A stretch of DNA of 64,000 nucleotides from Caulochytrium protostelioides (GCA_003615045.1 ML014125.1:148034-212033), one strand, 5' to 3'; shown: positions 19,301 to 28,966, counted from the first letter of the stretch. Translations and numbers: made by a program. The notes: generated by a model not told the origin, from the sequence alone.

Positions 19301-20710
19301 CTCGTCGATCCCGCTCACGTAGACAGTCACGATAACGCGCGAGTCCGTCTGCACAAAGTCGAACGGCGGCTCGAACGTCGCCGTCGCGGCTGTGTCTGCG
19401 GCGGCCACCATTCCCGTCGTCGGCACGGAAGGCGAGGCCATCGCGCCGGCGTCCTTGTGGTGGGCAGCAAAGGACTCGGAGGACATATCCATCTTGCTGT
19501 CGCGCTGCTCGAGCGGTGACCCGGCTTTCGACCCGGGTGTCGCCGGCGCCCCCGCGCCGTCGGCGGCCTCCGACGCCGCGGCAGCCGTCTGGCCCGCGGC
19601 GGTGGCCGCGGCGCGGGCCCGGTTAGCGGCGTTCATGCAGGCGACGAGTCGCGCCGTCAGCTTCGCGCGCCGCGGATCGTCCGGGAACGCTTCTTTCACA
19701 AAGTAGGCAATGACTTGCATCCGCGCGGCGGGCGCCAGATCGACGGCGCCGGCCACGATCGCGGCGATCACGTCGTCAGACGGCTCGTCATCCCCGCCGG
19801 CGTCGTCCCGGCCCGATGCGGCGTCCGCTGCTGGAACGGCGGCTGCCACGGCGGTCGCCGTCGCCGAGCCGCGGCGCAGGGCGGATTTCAAAGGCCGTGA
19901 GCCGCCGTCGATGTGCATCAGGGACGCGTCGCTGGCGTCGCTGCTGCCGTCGGAAGCGTTGCCACCGGCCACGACGATCCGCGACTTTTTGCGCTGCAGC
20001 GCCGACGCCGACGCCGACGCCGTCGAGGCCTTGAGCGCCGCGGCGGCGGCGTGCGCCGTGTGCGATCCCGCCGTGCCGGGCGCGCCGCGGCGCCCGCGCT
20101 GCACGCGGCTCGGGCTGTCCTGGCTGCGGAACGAGCGCACCGAGTCTCGCCGCGGGTTGAACGTGACGCCGTTGGCGCGGCCGGCGCGCGCCGTCGCCGA
20201 AGCCGCTGTGCCGGCGTCGCGGTCGCTATCGCTGTCGCTGTCGCGCGCGCTGGTATGGCCGCTGGCGCTCGCCGTGTCGGCCGAGGACCCGTTCGCATCG
20301 GTCATGGCGACCGTCGGGCCGCACGGGGCAGCGGCGGCGGCGGCCATCGACGAGGCGACCGCCGACCGCGACGCCGTCGACGGCGACGCCGATCGCGAAT
20401 CGGGGTCGATGTCGACCATGTCCATGCCGGTGTCCATGCCCATGTCGGCGGCGGCGGCGGCGGACAGCGGCATCGGCGCGGCGAGCGCCGAGGACGGCGC
20501 CTGCAGGGCCGAGCGCTGCGGCGAGGTGGCGGCGGAGCTGACGGCGGAGCTGCCGAGCGGGCTCACGGATACGGGTGTCGAGGTGGTGCTGCTGATACTG
20601 CTGGTATTCCCGGTGGCGGCGGTGGCGGTGGCGGCGGCCGGGTCGGCGGTGCCGGCGGTGGCGGCGAGGCGCTGTCGTGCCTTGCGCTTGCGTCCTGGTC
20701 GCTTGGCCAT
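16307..20710 (-). CDS. Ubiquitin-specific protease with CS domain and internal UBL (USP19-like)
   Basis: 1467 residues from the ATG at 20710, which has a GCCGCGATGG context and a basic start (KRPGRKRKARQR) that could be a nuclear signal. The open frame continues 1.2 kb upstream but in unnatural Arg/Pro-rich sequence. Residues about 1-440 are disordered, Ala/Ser-rich. A CS/p23-like domain lies at about 445-545. The USP fold starts near 718 with the Cys box GLANNGFDCYM, catalytic Cys728; the usual GNT before Cys is GFD. The His box GHYTSF carries His1363, with WYHFDDN supplying the Asp/Asn. Zinc-ribbon cysteine pairs (CGSC, CPKC) are present. A ubiquitin-like insert lies at about 930-1010, followed by a long acidic insert. 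The enzyme would remove ubiquitin from proteins, with the CS domain suggesting Hsp90 clients. The Ala-rich tail has no clear membrane anchor, unlike mammalian USP19. Confidence 0.88.
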   Translation of the reverse strand: MAKRPGRKRKARQRLAATAGTADPAAATATAATGNTSSISSTTSTPVSVSPLGSSAVSSAATSPQRSALQAPSSALAAPMPLSAAAAADMGMDTGMDMVDIDPDSRSASPSTASRSAVASSMAAAAAAPCGPTVAMTDANGSSADTASASGHTSARDSDSDSDRDAGTAASATARAGRANGVTFNPRRDSVRSFRSQDSPSRVQRGRRGAPGTAGSHTAHAAAAALKASTASASASALQRKKSRIVVAGGNASDGSSDASDASLMHIDGGSRPLKSALRRGSATATAVAAAVPAADAASGRDDAGGDDEPSDDVIAAIVAGAVDLAPAARMQVIAYFVKEAFPDDPRRAKLTARLVACMNAANRARAAATAAGQTAAAASEAADGAGAPATPGSKAGSPLEQRDSKMDMSSESFAAHHKDAGAMASPSVPTTGMVAAADTAATATFEPPFDFVQTDSRVIVTVYVSGIDEVALHLDLADHSVQLVYAAPPSPNPKATPPFALGWDPLPGPIDKHHSRISIKPGIVELLLVKTSNAPWRSLGKPIEFAPSDPRLLASPPCLPVDAPALGISDVSDVAVAEDMTTTSSHSEDAEDSSFAIEAPSDAGSELSGSDASDASDMASPSEAEYESLEDDDDQDDEAFHVLKGVMPAAIAARTAATTTAMTASATTAASSAPAAASSSEEATASASETAAAAAAPGVTSLGAAVTSLDLRAKRAVIGLANNGFDCYMISVLQSLCSLEPLVAYFGTDEFVPDVSDANKASRSGGKFAAAFNHIMCQTLSRSRPFLPRRFQGTVERLFHLSPMIQHDAQEFLILCLDELHESVNRVHVKQPAVEMPDFDDSQTDAEVAQRFAAADRARDDSHVYDLIQGQYKSTLRCGSCGWTKKKFDAYQCLSLEIPKRRHDDDDVEEEVVAAARDELDAQPAHLTPFSISLVTTDHKRYRLPVAMGPATTIGQLREALAIKLRKSASNLLPFIIVNGRVTQRLDDDDTLGAIEEDLATCLYVYLVSDTKPIVLLHHSLVTQRPIAASAMPAAPSPVREAGEVEAEDGASDPAVPPPLAPNDDDGDDDDEGDDDNDNGDHDAENAVPGTRTRLASAAADASPADAEAAAEVEMEMEEVLQPIGWPQAVALERSHCSFFTFYYMMLSALLKAQVYVGRLPETEAMLQAVWRRGIQLEWPFKTQDATVQYVRPGALVMATLLWTADSAQTSLNLPALEACLPLNIDPLTLEDVILFKHRQAVVSRPIAFEACLGGHLAKETIDDWLCPKCKTKGEATKQLALYALPQRVLIVQLKRFELDMSTGDMCKVDHTVAIPHVLVFQNGQLLSAAADASDAPTYGPDHVVFDLVSVCNHMGSMENGHYTSFAWRDGKWYHFDDNLVTRVDAADVATHYAYVLFYVRREPGAPAPVTAPLTVPAAPADAADADAVSAASAATADPATAVIATPAAAPALAGAETMVADRAAL

Positions 20711-21075
20711 CGCGGCAGCCGTTGGCTGAACGGAAGGGGCGGAGGTCGGGAGGGTCGCACCGACGACACGAAGCGGAGCTGACGACGGGTGAGAAGCGGA
20801 GCGGTGCGACCAGCCTGTCGCACGCCGCGGGAGAGGCCGAGTCGGGGCCACGGTGTCCGGCGCGAGGAAAGCGTCGTGGGCAGCCGTGGATGCGTTGCGT
20901 GGCGAAAAGCGCTCCGGAGCAGCAATGCGAGCCGCTGGGCAGCCTGGGGTGATGCGGCGAGACGGCGAGAACGAGAAGCCCGGCGGCGAGATGGCCGTGA
21001 TCCGAGCGAGATGGCGGGTGGCCGGTGGTGCGTGGCGAGGCCGTATCGCCACGACCGTATGAAGAGCGAGACGAC

Positions 21076-21115
<40 letters not shown>

Positions 21116-22034
21116 GCAGCGCCCAGAAAGAGGGAAAGGCCGGCGACGCCGCGGCGGCCGGTCAAGGGTGTCGCGGATGGGTCTCGAGGTGGCGGTCCCC
21201 GCTCGAGCCAGCGGGGACCGTGCGCGGGCGGCCGCGGCGGGACGCGGCGTGGTCTCGCCGAGCTGGGCGGCGAAGGGGTGCGCCGAAACGGCCATTGGCC
21301 TGGGCGGCGCCGGCGTCATGACATGCGGACGCCGCCGCCATGGGCCGACGGCGCCTGCCGATCCTCGGTGCCCACGGACACCGGCGCGGCGGCGGCGGAC
21401 ACCGGCGCGGCGGCGCTCGCGGCGGCGCTCGCGGCGGCGGCGGCGGCGAGGAGGCGTTCCGTGGCCAGGCCTCGCCGGATCAGGAAGCGCCTCGTCGGCG
21501 ACCGAACCGGAGGAAGGCCCGTCGCAGGATGCTGGTCCGCGGCCACGACGATGCGCTCCAGGGCGGCGCGCGGGTCGACGGCGACTACGGCCGACCGATG
21601 CGCACGACGGCGCTCGGCGAGGGTCCCGCCCGACGGGGTTGGCGCAGATCCCTGCTGCCGCGCCGCGTGCGCGTGGGGTTGAGGGGTTCGATCCGTTCCG
21701 CAGACGTTGTCGTTTGAATGTCTTTGTGATTTCTTTGTGATGTTCGTCGATCGCAACGGTCATGGCCGCCATCATGGTCGGTCGTGAGCCGCCAGGCCAC
21801 GGGGCGAGGCAGCGTTTGAGATGGCGATGTCTCCGCCACGAGAAGCGTCTCATGCTCCAGAGGATGCGGGGGCGCAGGTATACGATGCATCCACAGACAC
21901 GTCGCCCCACATCGAAGCTCGTACCCCCCGTTCTGAAGCGCCCTCCCGATCACGCAACGAGCGTGCATCGCTGCGAATGTTATCCACATCAGGTTTACAT
22001 GATCGGCGACGCCACGTCAGACATCGTGCGGCGT
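20711..22034. other. Intergenic, 1.3 kb, no gene recognised
   Basis: Lies upstream of the deubiquitinase and downstream of the dynein gene, both on the minus strand. It holds CGG-type triplet runs (about 21076-21120 and 21390-21450). Open frames on both strands are Arg/Pro/Gly-rich shadows. GGTTCGATCC at 21684 looks like a tRNA B box but has no matching arms. Confidence 0.5.
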
Positions 22035-22251
22035 TTAGGACCGCATGGACTCGGGCACGGCCGCCATAAACTCTTCTTCGGCCAAGCGGATGGCTTCGGC
22101 ACGCGCGGCGTCGATCTCGGCGCCCTCATGGGCGGCGGTCGCGACCATACCGCCCACGCGGTCATGCGAGCCCGTCGCGCTGCCCTGGCGGCTCGATCCT
22201 GCGACCGCCGACGACGCCGGCCGCGCCTTCGCCGACGCCGGACCCTGGCCC

Positions 22252-22293
<42 letters not shown>

Positions 22294-23996
22294 GCCTGCT
22301 TGAGCCGCTTCTCGCGCGCCAGGGCCTCGAGCGCCTTTTCGCGCTTGGCTTCGCGCTCGAGCATCTGGCCAAAGACGTGCTTCTCGTTGGCGGGCCCGCG
22401 GACAAAGCTGTCGTTGAGGTCGAGCAGCGTGCAGGCACCCGCGCGGTCGCCGACGGCGAGCAGGCGTCCACGGTCGTGCATGCGCAGCGACTGGACCGGC
22501 GACCGCGAGACGGCGAGGGTGCACGCCGGCTCGTGCTGCTTGAAGAGCCAGTCCCAGACGTCGACGGCGCCGTCCATACGGCCCGTGACGAAGACCGACG
22601 GCCGCGCCGACGACCAGCACCCGTCGGTGAGGTATGTCGGGCGGTAGGCGGTGCTCATCAGCGGCGTCTTGACGTCCTCGGCCCAGATGCGCGCCGTCCA
22701 GTCACCGATCGTCAAAAAGTTCTTGACAAAGAACGGGTTGCGCTGCAGCCCGTAGATGGGCCCGTGGTGGCCCGGGAATGCATGCGTCAGCTTCTCGCCC
22801 GGGTTCTTGGCCTTGCGGTTCCCGAGGAATGTCGTGCCGTTCTCGGCGCCGATCATGAACTTGGTCGGCAGCGTCGCGTCGAACTCGAGGCGCGTCGCAC
22901 CGACCGTGCGGCCGTTCTTGTCCGGATCGAGCGTCAGCATTTCCGTCGGCTCCGCCATCTTGCGGATGTCCCACCACAGGACCTGTCCGTCGGTCGACGC
23001 CGAGAAGAACTCCGACCCCGACTTGCTCTGGATCCACACCACCGAGTACACGGGGTCGCGGTGCGAACGCTGCAGCACTGACGTGTCGACCGCGAGCCCG
23101 CCCTTGCGTGTGTCCCACACCGTCACGAGCCCGTTGTAGCACCCGCCCGCGAGCACGTGCGGGTCCTTCGGGTTGTACGCGATGCTCACGAGATGCGACG
23201 CCGGCTTCAGCGTCAGCTCGGGCTTCGTCGGCTGCGCGATGTCCCAGATGTACGCGTCCGTCGCGATCGGCGCGTGCTGCGCCATGTGCGTCGCGTGCGC
23301 CGTGTTCTGGAAGTCCGGGATCGCGTACGCCACGGCGAGCTTCGTGCCGTCCTCGGGATAGAACGCGATGCCCGTCGCTGCGCGGCCCTGGTGCGCGTAC
23401 GGGTCGTGGAAGACGGCCAAGGTCCGCGCGCCGCTCGGCGTCGTGCCGGCCGCGGCGCCCGCCGGCGCACCACTGCTCCCAGCGGCCGCCGCCGACGCCG
23501 ACGCCGCCTCCGGGCCCGCGGCGCCTACTGGCCCGCCCGCCGCGGCGTCGCCGCCGCCACTCGCGGCCGCGGCGCTGCTCGAAGCGGCCGCCGGGAAGTA
23601 GTCTTCGTAGAGATCAATGGCGTTGTTCTGGCGGATGCAGTGCTCGACGGCGTCGCCGAGCTGCTTGATGGCGCGGACATAGTCGTCGTCCTTTTCGATC
23701 TTCTTGCGGTAGCGGATGGTATGCTCGATGTCGGTCGGATCCACGTCCTTGGGCCAGCCGCCCTGGCGGTGGAAGATGCCGCGGGAGGTCATGGCAGGCG
23801 CTTCCGTGTTGACCTCGTGCTCGCTCTTGGCGGGCGCGGCCTGGATGCCCTTCGTCTTGCGCGGCTCGACGGCCCACTGCCGCAGCAGTGACGGCGTCGA
23901 TGGGAACGACGCCATCGTCTCGGCTGGCCGGTCCACAAACGCCGGGTGCCGACCGAAGTCGCGGCGCTTCTTTTGGTACACGTAGACGATCTCCAT
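22035..23996 (-). CDS. DNAI2: Axonemal outer-arm dynein intermediate chain (DNAI2/IC69 type)
   Basis: 653 residues from the ATG at 23996, single exon. The first residues (MEIVYVYQKKRRDFG) and the following segments (SEHEVNTE, GGWPKD, IRQNNAIDLYEDYF) are hallmarks of DNAI2/ODA6, and six or seven WD40 repeats follow from about residue 200 to 560 with typical W-D ends such as DAYIWDI, VTVWDTR, VLWWDIR and VDVWDW. The protein links dynein heavy chains to outer doublet microtubules, so the organism builds a motile flagellum. Oddities: an Ala/Gly-rich insertion after EDYF (about residues 145-190) and a C-terminal tail with 13 consecutive Gln. Human DNAI2 is about 605 residues, so length fits apart from these inserts. 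Identity is firm; expression only in zoospores is inferred. Confidence 0.95.
22254..22292. repeat. CTG/CAG trinucleotide repeat (13 units) coding poly-Gln
   Basis: Thirteen pure CTG units on the plus strand, read as CAG on the coding minus strand. They encode 13 Gln in the C-terminal tail of the dynein intermediate chain, just after an AREKRLKQAQ helix. Being pure, the tract is likely length-variable. Confidence 0.95.
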
Positions 23997-24010
23997 CGTG
24001 GCGGCCAAGG

Positions 24011-24024
24011 AATGCAATGGCAAC
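24011..24024 (-). promoter_or_regulatory. Possible RFX X-box half-site upstream of the dynein gene
   Basis: On the minus strand the sequence reads GTTGCC-AT-TGCATT, 15 to 28 bases before the ATG. GTTGCC fits the first half of the ciliary X-box (GTNRCC); the second half differs from RGYAAC at three positions. RFX factors drive ciliary genes in animals and some other opisthokonts. One good half-site could be chance. Confidence 0.25.
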
Positions 24025-24522
24025 GACGCGTGGCCGGCCGCTCTAGTTTCCGGGGGGGCCTGTTGGGGCTGATGGGGAGGGTCCGCCTCGTCAGGCAAGC
24101 AAGCGAGCGAGCACGCAAGCAAGCAATGCGAACGATGAGGGGCAATGAGGACACGCGCCGATGAAGCTGGCGGGGATACCGCGCTTGCTTGAATGTCACT
24201 TTTGGTCGGTCTCTCTCCTTCCCCTCCAAAGCGCGCATCACGAAGCGATCTCTCGATGCACCATCCACAGAAGCAGCATCGCTTCCTTCCATCGGATCCG
24301 TCCGATCGTATCCGTCGTTGTCGCATCCTACGTCGCATCCTACGATGCCGTGCCGTACCACCATGTCATACCGACGTGGGATGCGGAAGCGTCCCTACCG
24401 TCAGATCGCGTCCCGTGGCGGCGTATCGCACCGTGCCCGAGACAAAGCTGGGCGATCGCTCAGCCTCGCGGCCCGCCCAGCCGGTGGGTCGCGCCGCCAG
24501 CAGCCGCCACGGTCGTAGCGTG

Positions 24523-24553
<31 letters not shown>

Positions 24554-24594
24554 GCAACAGCAACAGCAGCAACAACAACAACAACAGCAGCAAC
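24523..24594. repeat. CAG/CAA interrupted trinucleotide array
   Basis: About 24 CAR units, starting with a purer CAG block and ending in mixed CAA/CAG. The mixture resembles a Gln-coding tract, but no surrounding frame looks like a gene, so it is treated as non-coding. Confidence 0.85.
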
Positions 24595-25079
24595 CACCGC
24601 AGCGGGCCCCCCGCATTCTGCCGGCCGCAACGGCCGACCGACGGCACACAGAAACTGACCGGCACCGAGCGAACAGGCGCGGCACACGGCATCGGGCCAG
24701 ATCGAACGGCTCGACGGGGTCAGTGGCGCAGCCATGAAGGGGATGAGGGCGCGGAGGGGCTCGTCGGGCCACGCCGACCCGCGGCGATGGCGGGCCGGGC
24801 GATCGATCGTCCACCTCATCACACGCCTCGTGGTCCATTCGGCGATCCCGCCGCTAATGAGACTCTGCCCCTGATCCTCATCCGCTAAAGGCTGATCGGC
24901 TCGGACGAGGGGCCCGATACATGAGGCCTGACGGATCCTCGGTCTCCGATCAGCGCCCACGCCAGCTGGCGGGAACGCCGATCCTTGGATGCCCTCGGCC
25001 ACCCTGTCCTAGTCGCCCTTCCGACCCGTCCTTCCCGTCGTGCCACACACGCTCTGAACGCGGATCAACAGGCTCCGTC

Positions 25080-26294
25080 ATGGTCGAGCTGGATCGCATG
25101 CCCTCGCCGCAGTCGAGCCCCTCGTCGTTCCAGGTCGACGATCCGTATGCGCAGCTGTCGCAAGCTATCAAGGACGAGGATGCCGTCTGGACCCAGCGTC
25201 CGCACCACCATGCGCCGCATTCAAGCGCCACGGCCGTCGGCGGTGGCGGCGTCGGCGGCGCAGAAGTCACCGGCATGCCGCGGCTGAGCACGCCGTCGTC
25301 GCCATGCCTCTCGAGCGTCTCCAGCCTTTCGACCTTCGGCACCGCCACGGGCGACTCGACCCCGGCGAGCGAGCACGCGCCCTCGGTTGCGCATCTGCCG
25401 TGGCACACGCTCGACCGTCGGTCCAGCTGGTCCCGGCGGAGCTCCGCCCGCAGCTCCGTCTTCGGCACGGCGTCCTCGCACTACCCGTCGCTGCCGCGCT
25501 TCCGCACGACGACGTCCCAGCATACCGCCTCGCCGCACCACCACGGCGCGGCCGCCGTTCGGCATGCCGCGACCCCGACATCCGACTCGGCCTCCGCGAC
25601 CAGCGCCGCCGCGGGCGGGACGCCGCCGCATCATGCCGCGATTCCTCGGTTCACGCACCGCATCGCCGCGTGGCTGCAGAAGCACACGCAGGCCTCGCCG
25701 GCCCGCGACGACAGCGTCGAGGCGCCGGCCGCCGCACAGGACCGGCTTCACCGGTCCCGCCGCCGACGGGGCCATGGCGCGGCCTTGCCGCACGACGCTG
25801 CCAGCCAGACCGCCGACAGCTCGACGACGACGACGTCGTTGTCGTCGTCGACATCCCCCGCCGGCTCACGATCCGGATCCGGATCAGGCGCCTCAGGACT
25901 CGGAGGATCGGGTTCCGCAGGAGTCGGATCCGCCATATCGCCGGAGAGCACCGCCAAGGCGAGGCCCCTGTCGTCGCACGGCGCATTCCCCGCCGGGTTG
26001 CCCATCTCGGGTCCCATCGCCATTCGGCCTATCACGGCGGCGATGCCGCTCGGGTATACTAGCCCCGAACTCGCCCCGGACGTCGACCGCGAGCGGACGC
26101 CACGCTCGGCGGTGCTGGTCGGAGGCTGGTCGCGGCGGGCGCGGCGGCACGACCTCGCCGAGGGCCTCCTTGGACGCGGGCCGCCGTTATCGCCGTCGGA
26201 GCGCGCCCGCCAGGTCGCGCGTCAGATGGCGTGCGAGCCCGAAGCGCCCATGTCGCCACTGCCGCTCTCGGCCACGGGCCATGCCCTGGCTTAA
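25080..26294 (+). CDS. Hypothetical Ser-rich disordered protein
   Basis: No family recognised. The frame gives 404 residues from the ATG at 25080; an in-frame ATG at 24921 would add 53 Pro/Ser-rich residues that look like translated leader. The protein is dominated by Ser, Thr, Ala, Pro and His, with SP and RRSS motifs suited to phosphorylation (for example LDRRSSWSRRSS at about residue 110) and a Gly/Ser run near 270. A short conserved-looking patch, IPRFTHRIAAWLQKH, near residue 190 could be an amphipathic helix. No signal peptide or membrane segment. The length of the open frame and the S/T/P bias argue for coding; absence of any domain keeps confidence moderate. The start is uncertain. 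Confidence 0.5.
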   Translation: MVELDRMPSPQSSPSSFQVDDPYAQLSQAIKDEDAVWTQRPHHHAPHSSATAVGGGGVGGAEVTGMPRLSTPSSPCLSSVSSLSTFGTATGDSTPASEHAPSVAHLPWHTLDRRSSWSRRSSARSSVFGTASSHYPSLPRFRTTTSQHTASPHHHGAAAVRHAATPTSDSASATSAAAGGTPPHHAAIPRFTHRIAAWLQKHTQASPARDDSVEAPAAAQDRLHRSRRRRGHGAALPHDAASQTADSSTTTTSLSSSTSPAGSRSGSGSGASGLGGSGSAGVGSAISPESTAKARPLSSHGAFPAGLPISGPIAIRPITAAMPLGYTSPELAPDVDRERTPRSAVLVGGWSRRARRHDLAEGLLGRGPPLSPSERARQVARQMACEPEAPMSPLPLSATGHALA

Positions 26295-26616
26295 CGGCGG
26301 CTGGTTGCGCGCCGGTGGGGGGGCTTCAGTCGGGGTGCTGATCCGCCCAGTATGGGCTGGGACGGCACCTGGCTTGCCGGGTCGGCATCACGATATCCCT
26401 GGGTTCGGCGTCGCCGGATGGGGCGGCGTGGGCTGGTCGCGGGACAGGGAGAACTGCGCCTCGCCGGCCGAGAGGGTTCGGCCTGCCCATTCCGACCCGC
26501 CTCGCCGCCCTACGAAACCCGAAAGTCCGCTCGCGGGGGGGCTGGCACACGGCTGCCCGCCGCGGTCCGGGGTCCCTGTGGCGTGCTGCGATCCAAGCCC
26601 GACCGAGCTGGTCTCG

Positions 26617-26624
26617 TATAAATA
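26617..26624 (+). promoter_or_regulatory. TATA box (TATAAATA)
   Basis: A canonical TATAAATA in a GC-rich setting, followed 13 bases on by CAACGCTT. No clear coding sequence follows; the first ATG (26731) opens a 110-residue frame with unusual composition. It may drive a non-coding or spliced transcript. Confidence 0.4.
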
Positions 26625-27218
26625 GCGCGCAACGCTTGGGAAGCAGAAGGTGGCCGCCGGGACACCGTTGCAGCACCGTCATCAGGCCAACGCGCTACCA
26701 TTCCGTTTCCAGCGCGTCCCCGTGGTACATATGTCCTCACTATTCCCACTTGCATCGTGTTTCCACAACACTTCATCTCCCATCCATTCTCGACTCTTCC
26801 TAGTTCGCATCACCTACTTTTTGCATGACCTCTTCTTCACTTGCATTCCCGCTTCTTCTTTCCTGCTCTCACCCTTTTTTAGTGCCCTAATGCATCGTTT
26901 GCATGCCCACGCCAGGACGAGCCCGGGGGCTCATTCTGGTGGCATGACGGCGCTTCCGGGGGGGTTGTGTTCTTACGGGGCGATGTGCAAACGCTCCTCG
27001 GCTCGCGCGTTGCGCGCAGCTGAGTCGGACCGTTCGGCATCGTCTGCGACACGCCCCTTGTGAGGTCGACGAGGCGGTTGGACGATTCTGCTAATGACGA
27101 ACGATGGTGTCATCCATCCAAAAATAAACTAGAGTCTCACAGTTGCGGAAATAGATAGCCACGACGATGAACGATAACTGCGCTCTTCTCTGATGGCGAA
27201 TCTCCACCTTTCTTCTAG

Positions 27219-27220
<2 letters not shown>

Positions 27221-27286
<66 letters not shown>
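27221..27286. repeat. (CT)33 microsatellite
   Basis: Sixty-six bases of uninterrupted CT dinucleotide in the gene-poor stretch. It reads as Ser/Leu or Arg/Glu repeats in translated frames, which are not genes. Confidence 0.98.
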
Positions 27287-27288
<2 letters not shown>

Positions 27289-27491
27289 GTGGGTGGTCAT
27301 GGTGCGCTAGTCTTCCTCTTCGATCGGGGGTCAACGACTACAGCTCGATGGCGGCCACTTCCTTTGTTCATCGCCCCCCAACTCCCCTCCATGCCTTTCC
27401 TCCTTCTTTCCTCGCGAGTCACACCAAGGATCCACTAACCATTCACTGCCGACACGCCGATTAGCAACAGACTGCCGATGACGAGCGTTGT

Positions 27492-27839
27492 GTGGTCTCC
27501 CCCAACACTGACATTCGTTGGACGGAGGCTCATGGCGCTACCCTTTTAGCACTGGGCTCAGACCGTAGGCCTCAGAAACCTGCAAACCCCTGTGGTGAAA
27601 ACGTGCCGTATTTCCGAGGTTCGCCTGTTGCTTCTCCCGCACGTGGTCGTTGGTGGTTGGAATGGTGTTCGACGCTTCTTTCTTCTTGGGGTACCGTGAT
27701 CACGGATAACGCGATTGCTTCACAGCTGTCGACGCGCATGGTATTGTTGGATACCAAGCTTCTCGACGCTTGCTTTCGCGCTGGCGTGTTGGCTCCCTCC
27801 GCTTTGATTTGGGCCGTGAGCCGCACTGGACGTTTTTGA
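27492..27839 (+). other. AT-richer segment with a protein-like open frame, no ATG
   Basis: The sequence from about 27430 to 28130 has a base composition unlike the surrounding GC-rich DNA. A frame of about 115 codons, opening at a GTG and closing at TGA, has a balanced amino acid mix (for example SSWGTVITDNAIASQL) instead of the Arg/Pro/Ala bias of shadow frames. The opposite strand also has a balanced 95-codon frame (27572-27859). No family recognised. It could be a relic of a mobile element or an exon of an unrecognised gene. Confidence 0.25.
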
Positions 27840-28948
27840 GATGACACTGACATGCGCATGCAAAAGGATGATACCCTTATTTAGATGACGAGTCGTATCC
27901 TCGTACTGAGATGCCGACAACAACTAAAATTATACCATTCATGCAACGCTGATTGCTTGCCCATGCTCTCTGTCTCTCGCGTCACGTGCTCCGCTACTGG
28001 CATCCCATTACTACGGCGTTTTTCGCCCTGTCCGATACACACGTCAGGTGGGATACAAGGTATGAACGGGGAAGCTGTGAAGGCTGTGACGGGAATGCAA
28101 TGAAAAGTAATGGACGGCTGCGATGGGTATCGCCATGTAGACAAGTCCGCTTGGCGCTGTTTTGTGTTGTTTGCGCTACGTTACGCGTCCCTGTGAACGT
28201 CCGTCGCTTCGGAAGCCTTCAGGCGCGATTTTCCCTTGTCGGTTGTTTTCTCTTGCTCTTGGCCAGTCGGGCCCCGCGAGCCGAGGGCGGCGGGCTCCTT
28301 TGATTTTCCTTGGTGCCCGGCTTGCTTGTCGATCGGCGCCACGCCTCTGCGCCACCGTCGCAGGCCGCGGCAACCATCGCTCTCCTTCAGCAGAACGCCG
28401 CTGTCGGCAGCCAGGCACGATGCACGCAAAACCATGTCGCGATACCCCCTACCTTGCTTGACATGATGGGACATGACGGCCTTGGCTGGGCGAAGGACGT
28501 GCCTCGCGTTCTTCGCGCTTGGGGGGGAGAAGCTCTGCGCGAGAGAGAAAAAAAGCTCGAGGCCGCGCTGCGCTCCGCATGACTTTCACTCGTCTCGCGG
28601 GTAGGCGGAACCACGACGACCAGCGAGCGTTGGGACCGAAGAGGCCGCTGACGACACAACACCTGTCGGCGGGCGGGATAGGGCTCGCGAAGTTTGACGC
28701 GATAGCGGAGCTGGGGGGCCGCCGGGATCGGTCGATCATCGCCATGGCTTTCGGTTCGTGCTGCTGCCAGAATGCTGCGGGCACGCCGCCAGGCCTAGGC
28801 TCTGGCAGACAGCGTGACCTTCTTCTCCTCCACCACCCGTCTCGACGGGCATCGCGCATTGCGCTGCGCAATGACGCGCTATGACGCGCTATGACGGCTA
28901 ACGCGATGCTGTGCTGTCGAAACAATTTTTCAATGAGGGTCCTAATTG

Positions 28949-28966
28949 TTTTTTTTTTTTTTTTTT
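28949..28966. repeat. Poly-T tract (18 T)
   Basis: Eighteen consecutive T on the plus strand, preceded by AATTG. It could be the poly-A end of a retroposed sequence on the minus strand or a simple slippage tract; no flanking target-site duplication was identified. Confidence 0.9.

Larger units (their letters stand above)
23997..25079. other. Divergent intergenic region, 1.1 kb
   Basis: Separates the dynein gene (minus) from the Ser-rich hypothetical gene (plus) and must hold both promoters. It contains an AAGCAAGCGAGC-type direct-repeat patch (24097-24127), ATCCTACG direct repeats near 24325-24345 and a CAG/CAA array (24523-24594). Open frames across the array give Ser/Asn or Gln runs only. 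Confidence 0.5.

Noticed and set aside
21675-21695. tRNA-like B box GGTTCGATCC
   Set aside because: No matching T-arm stem, A box or acceptor stem could be paired around it.
20711-21910. In-frame N-terminal extension of the deubiquitinase by 400 codons
   Set aside because: Composition is Arg/Pro/Gly-rich like other shadow frames, and a well-placed ATG in good context exists at 20710 before a basic, natural-looking start.
24193-24888. Ser/Asn-rich frame across the CAG/CAA array as a gene
   Set aside because: Outside the array the frame has shadow-like composition and no domain; it lies in a promoter region between divergent genes.
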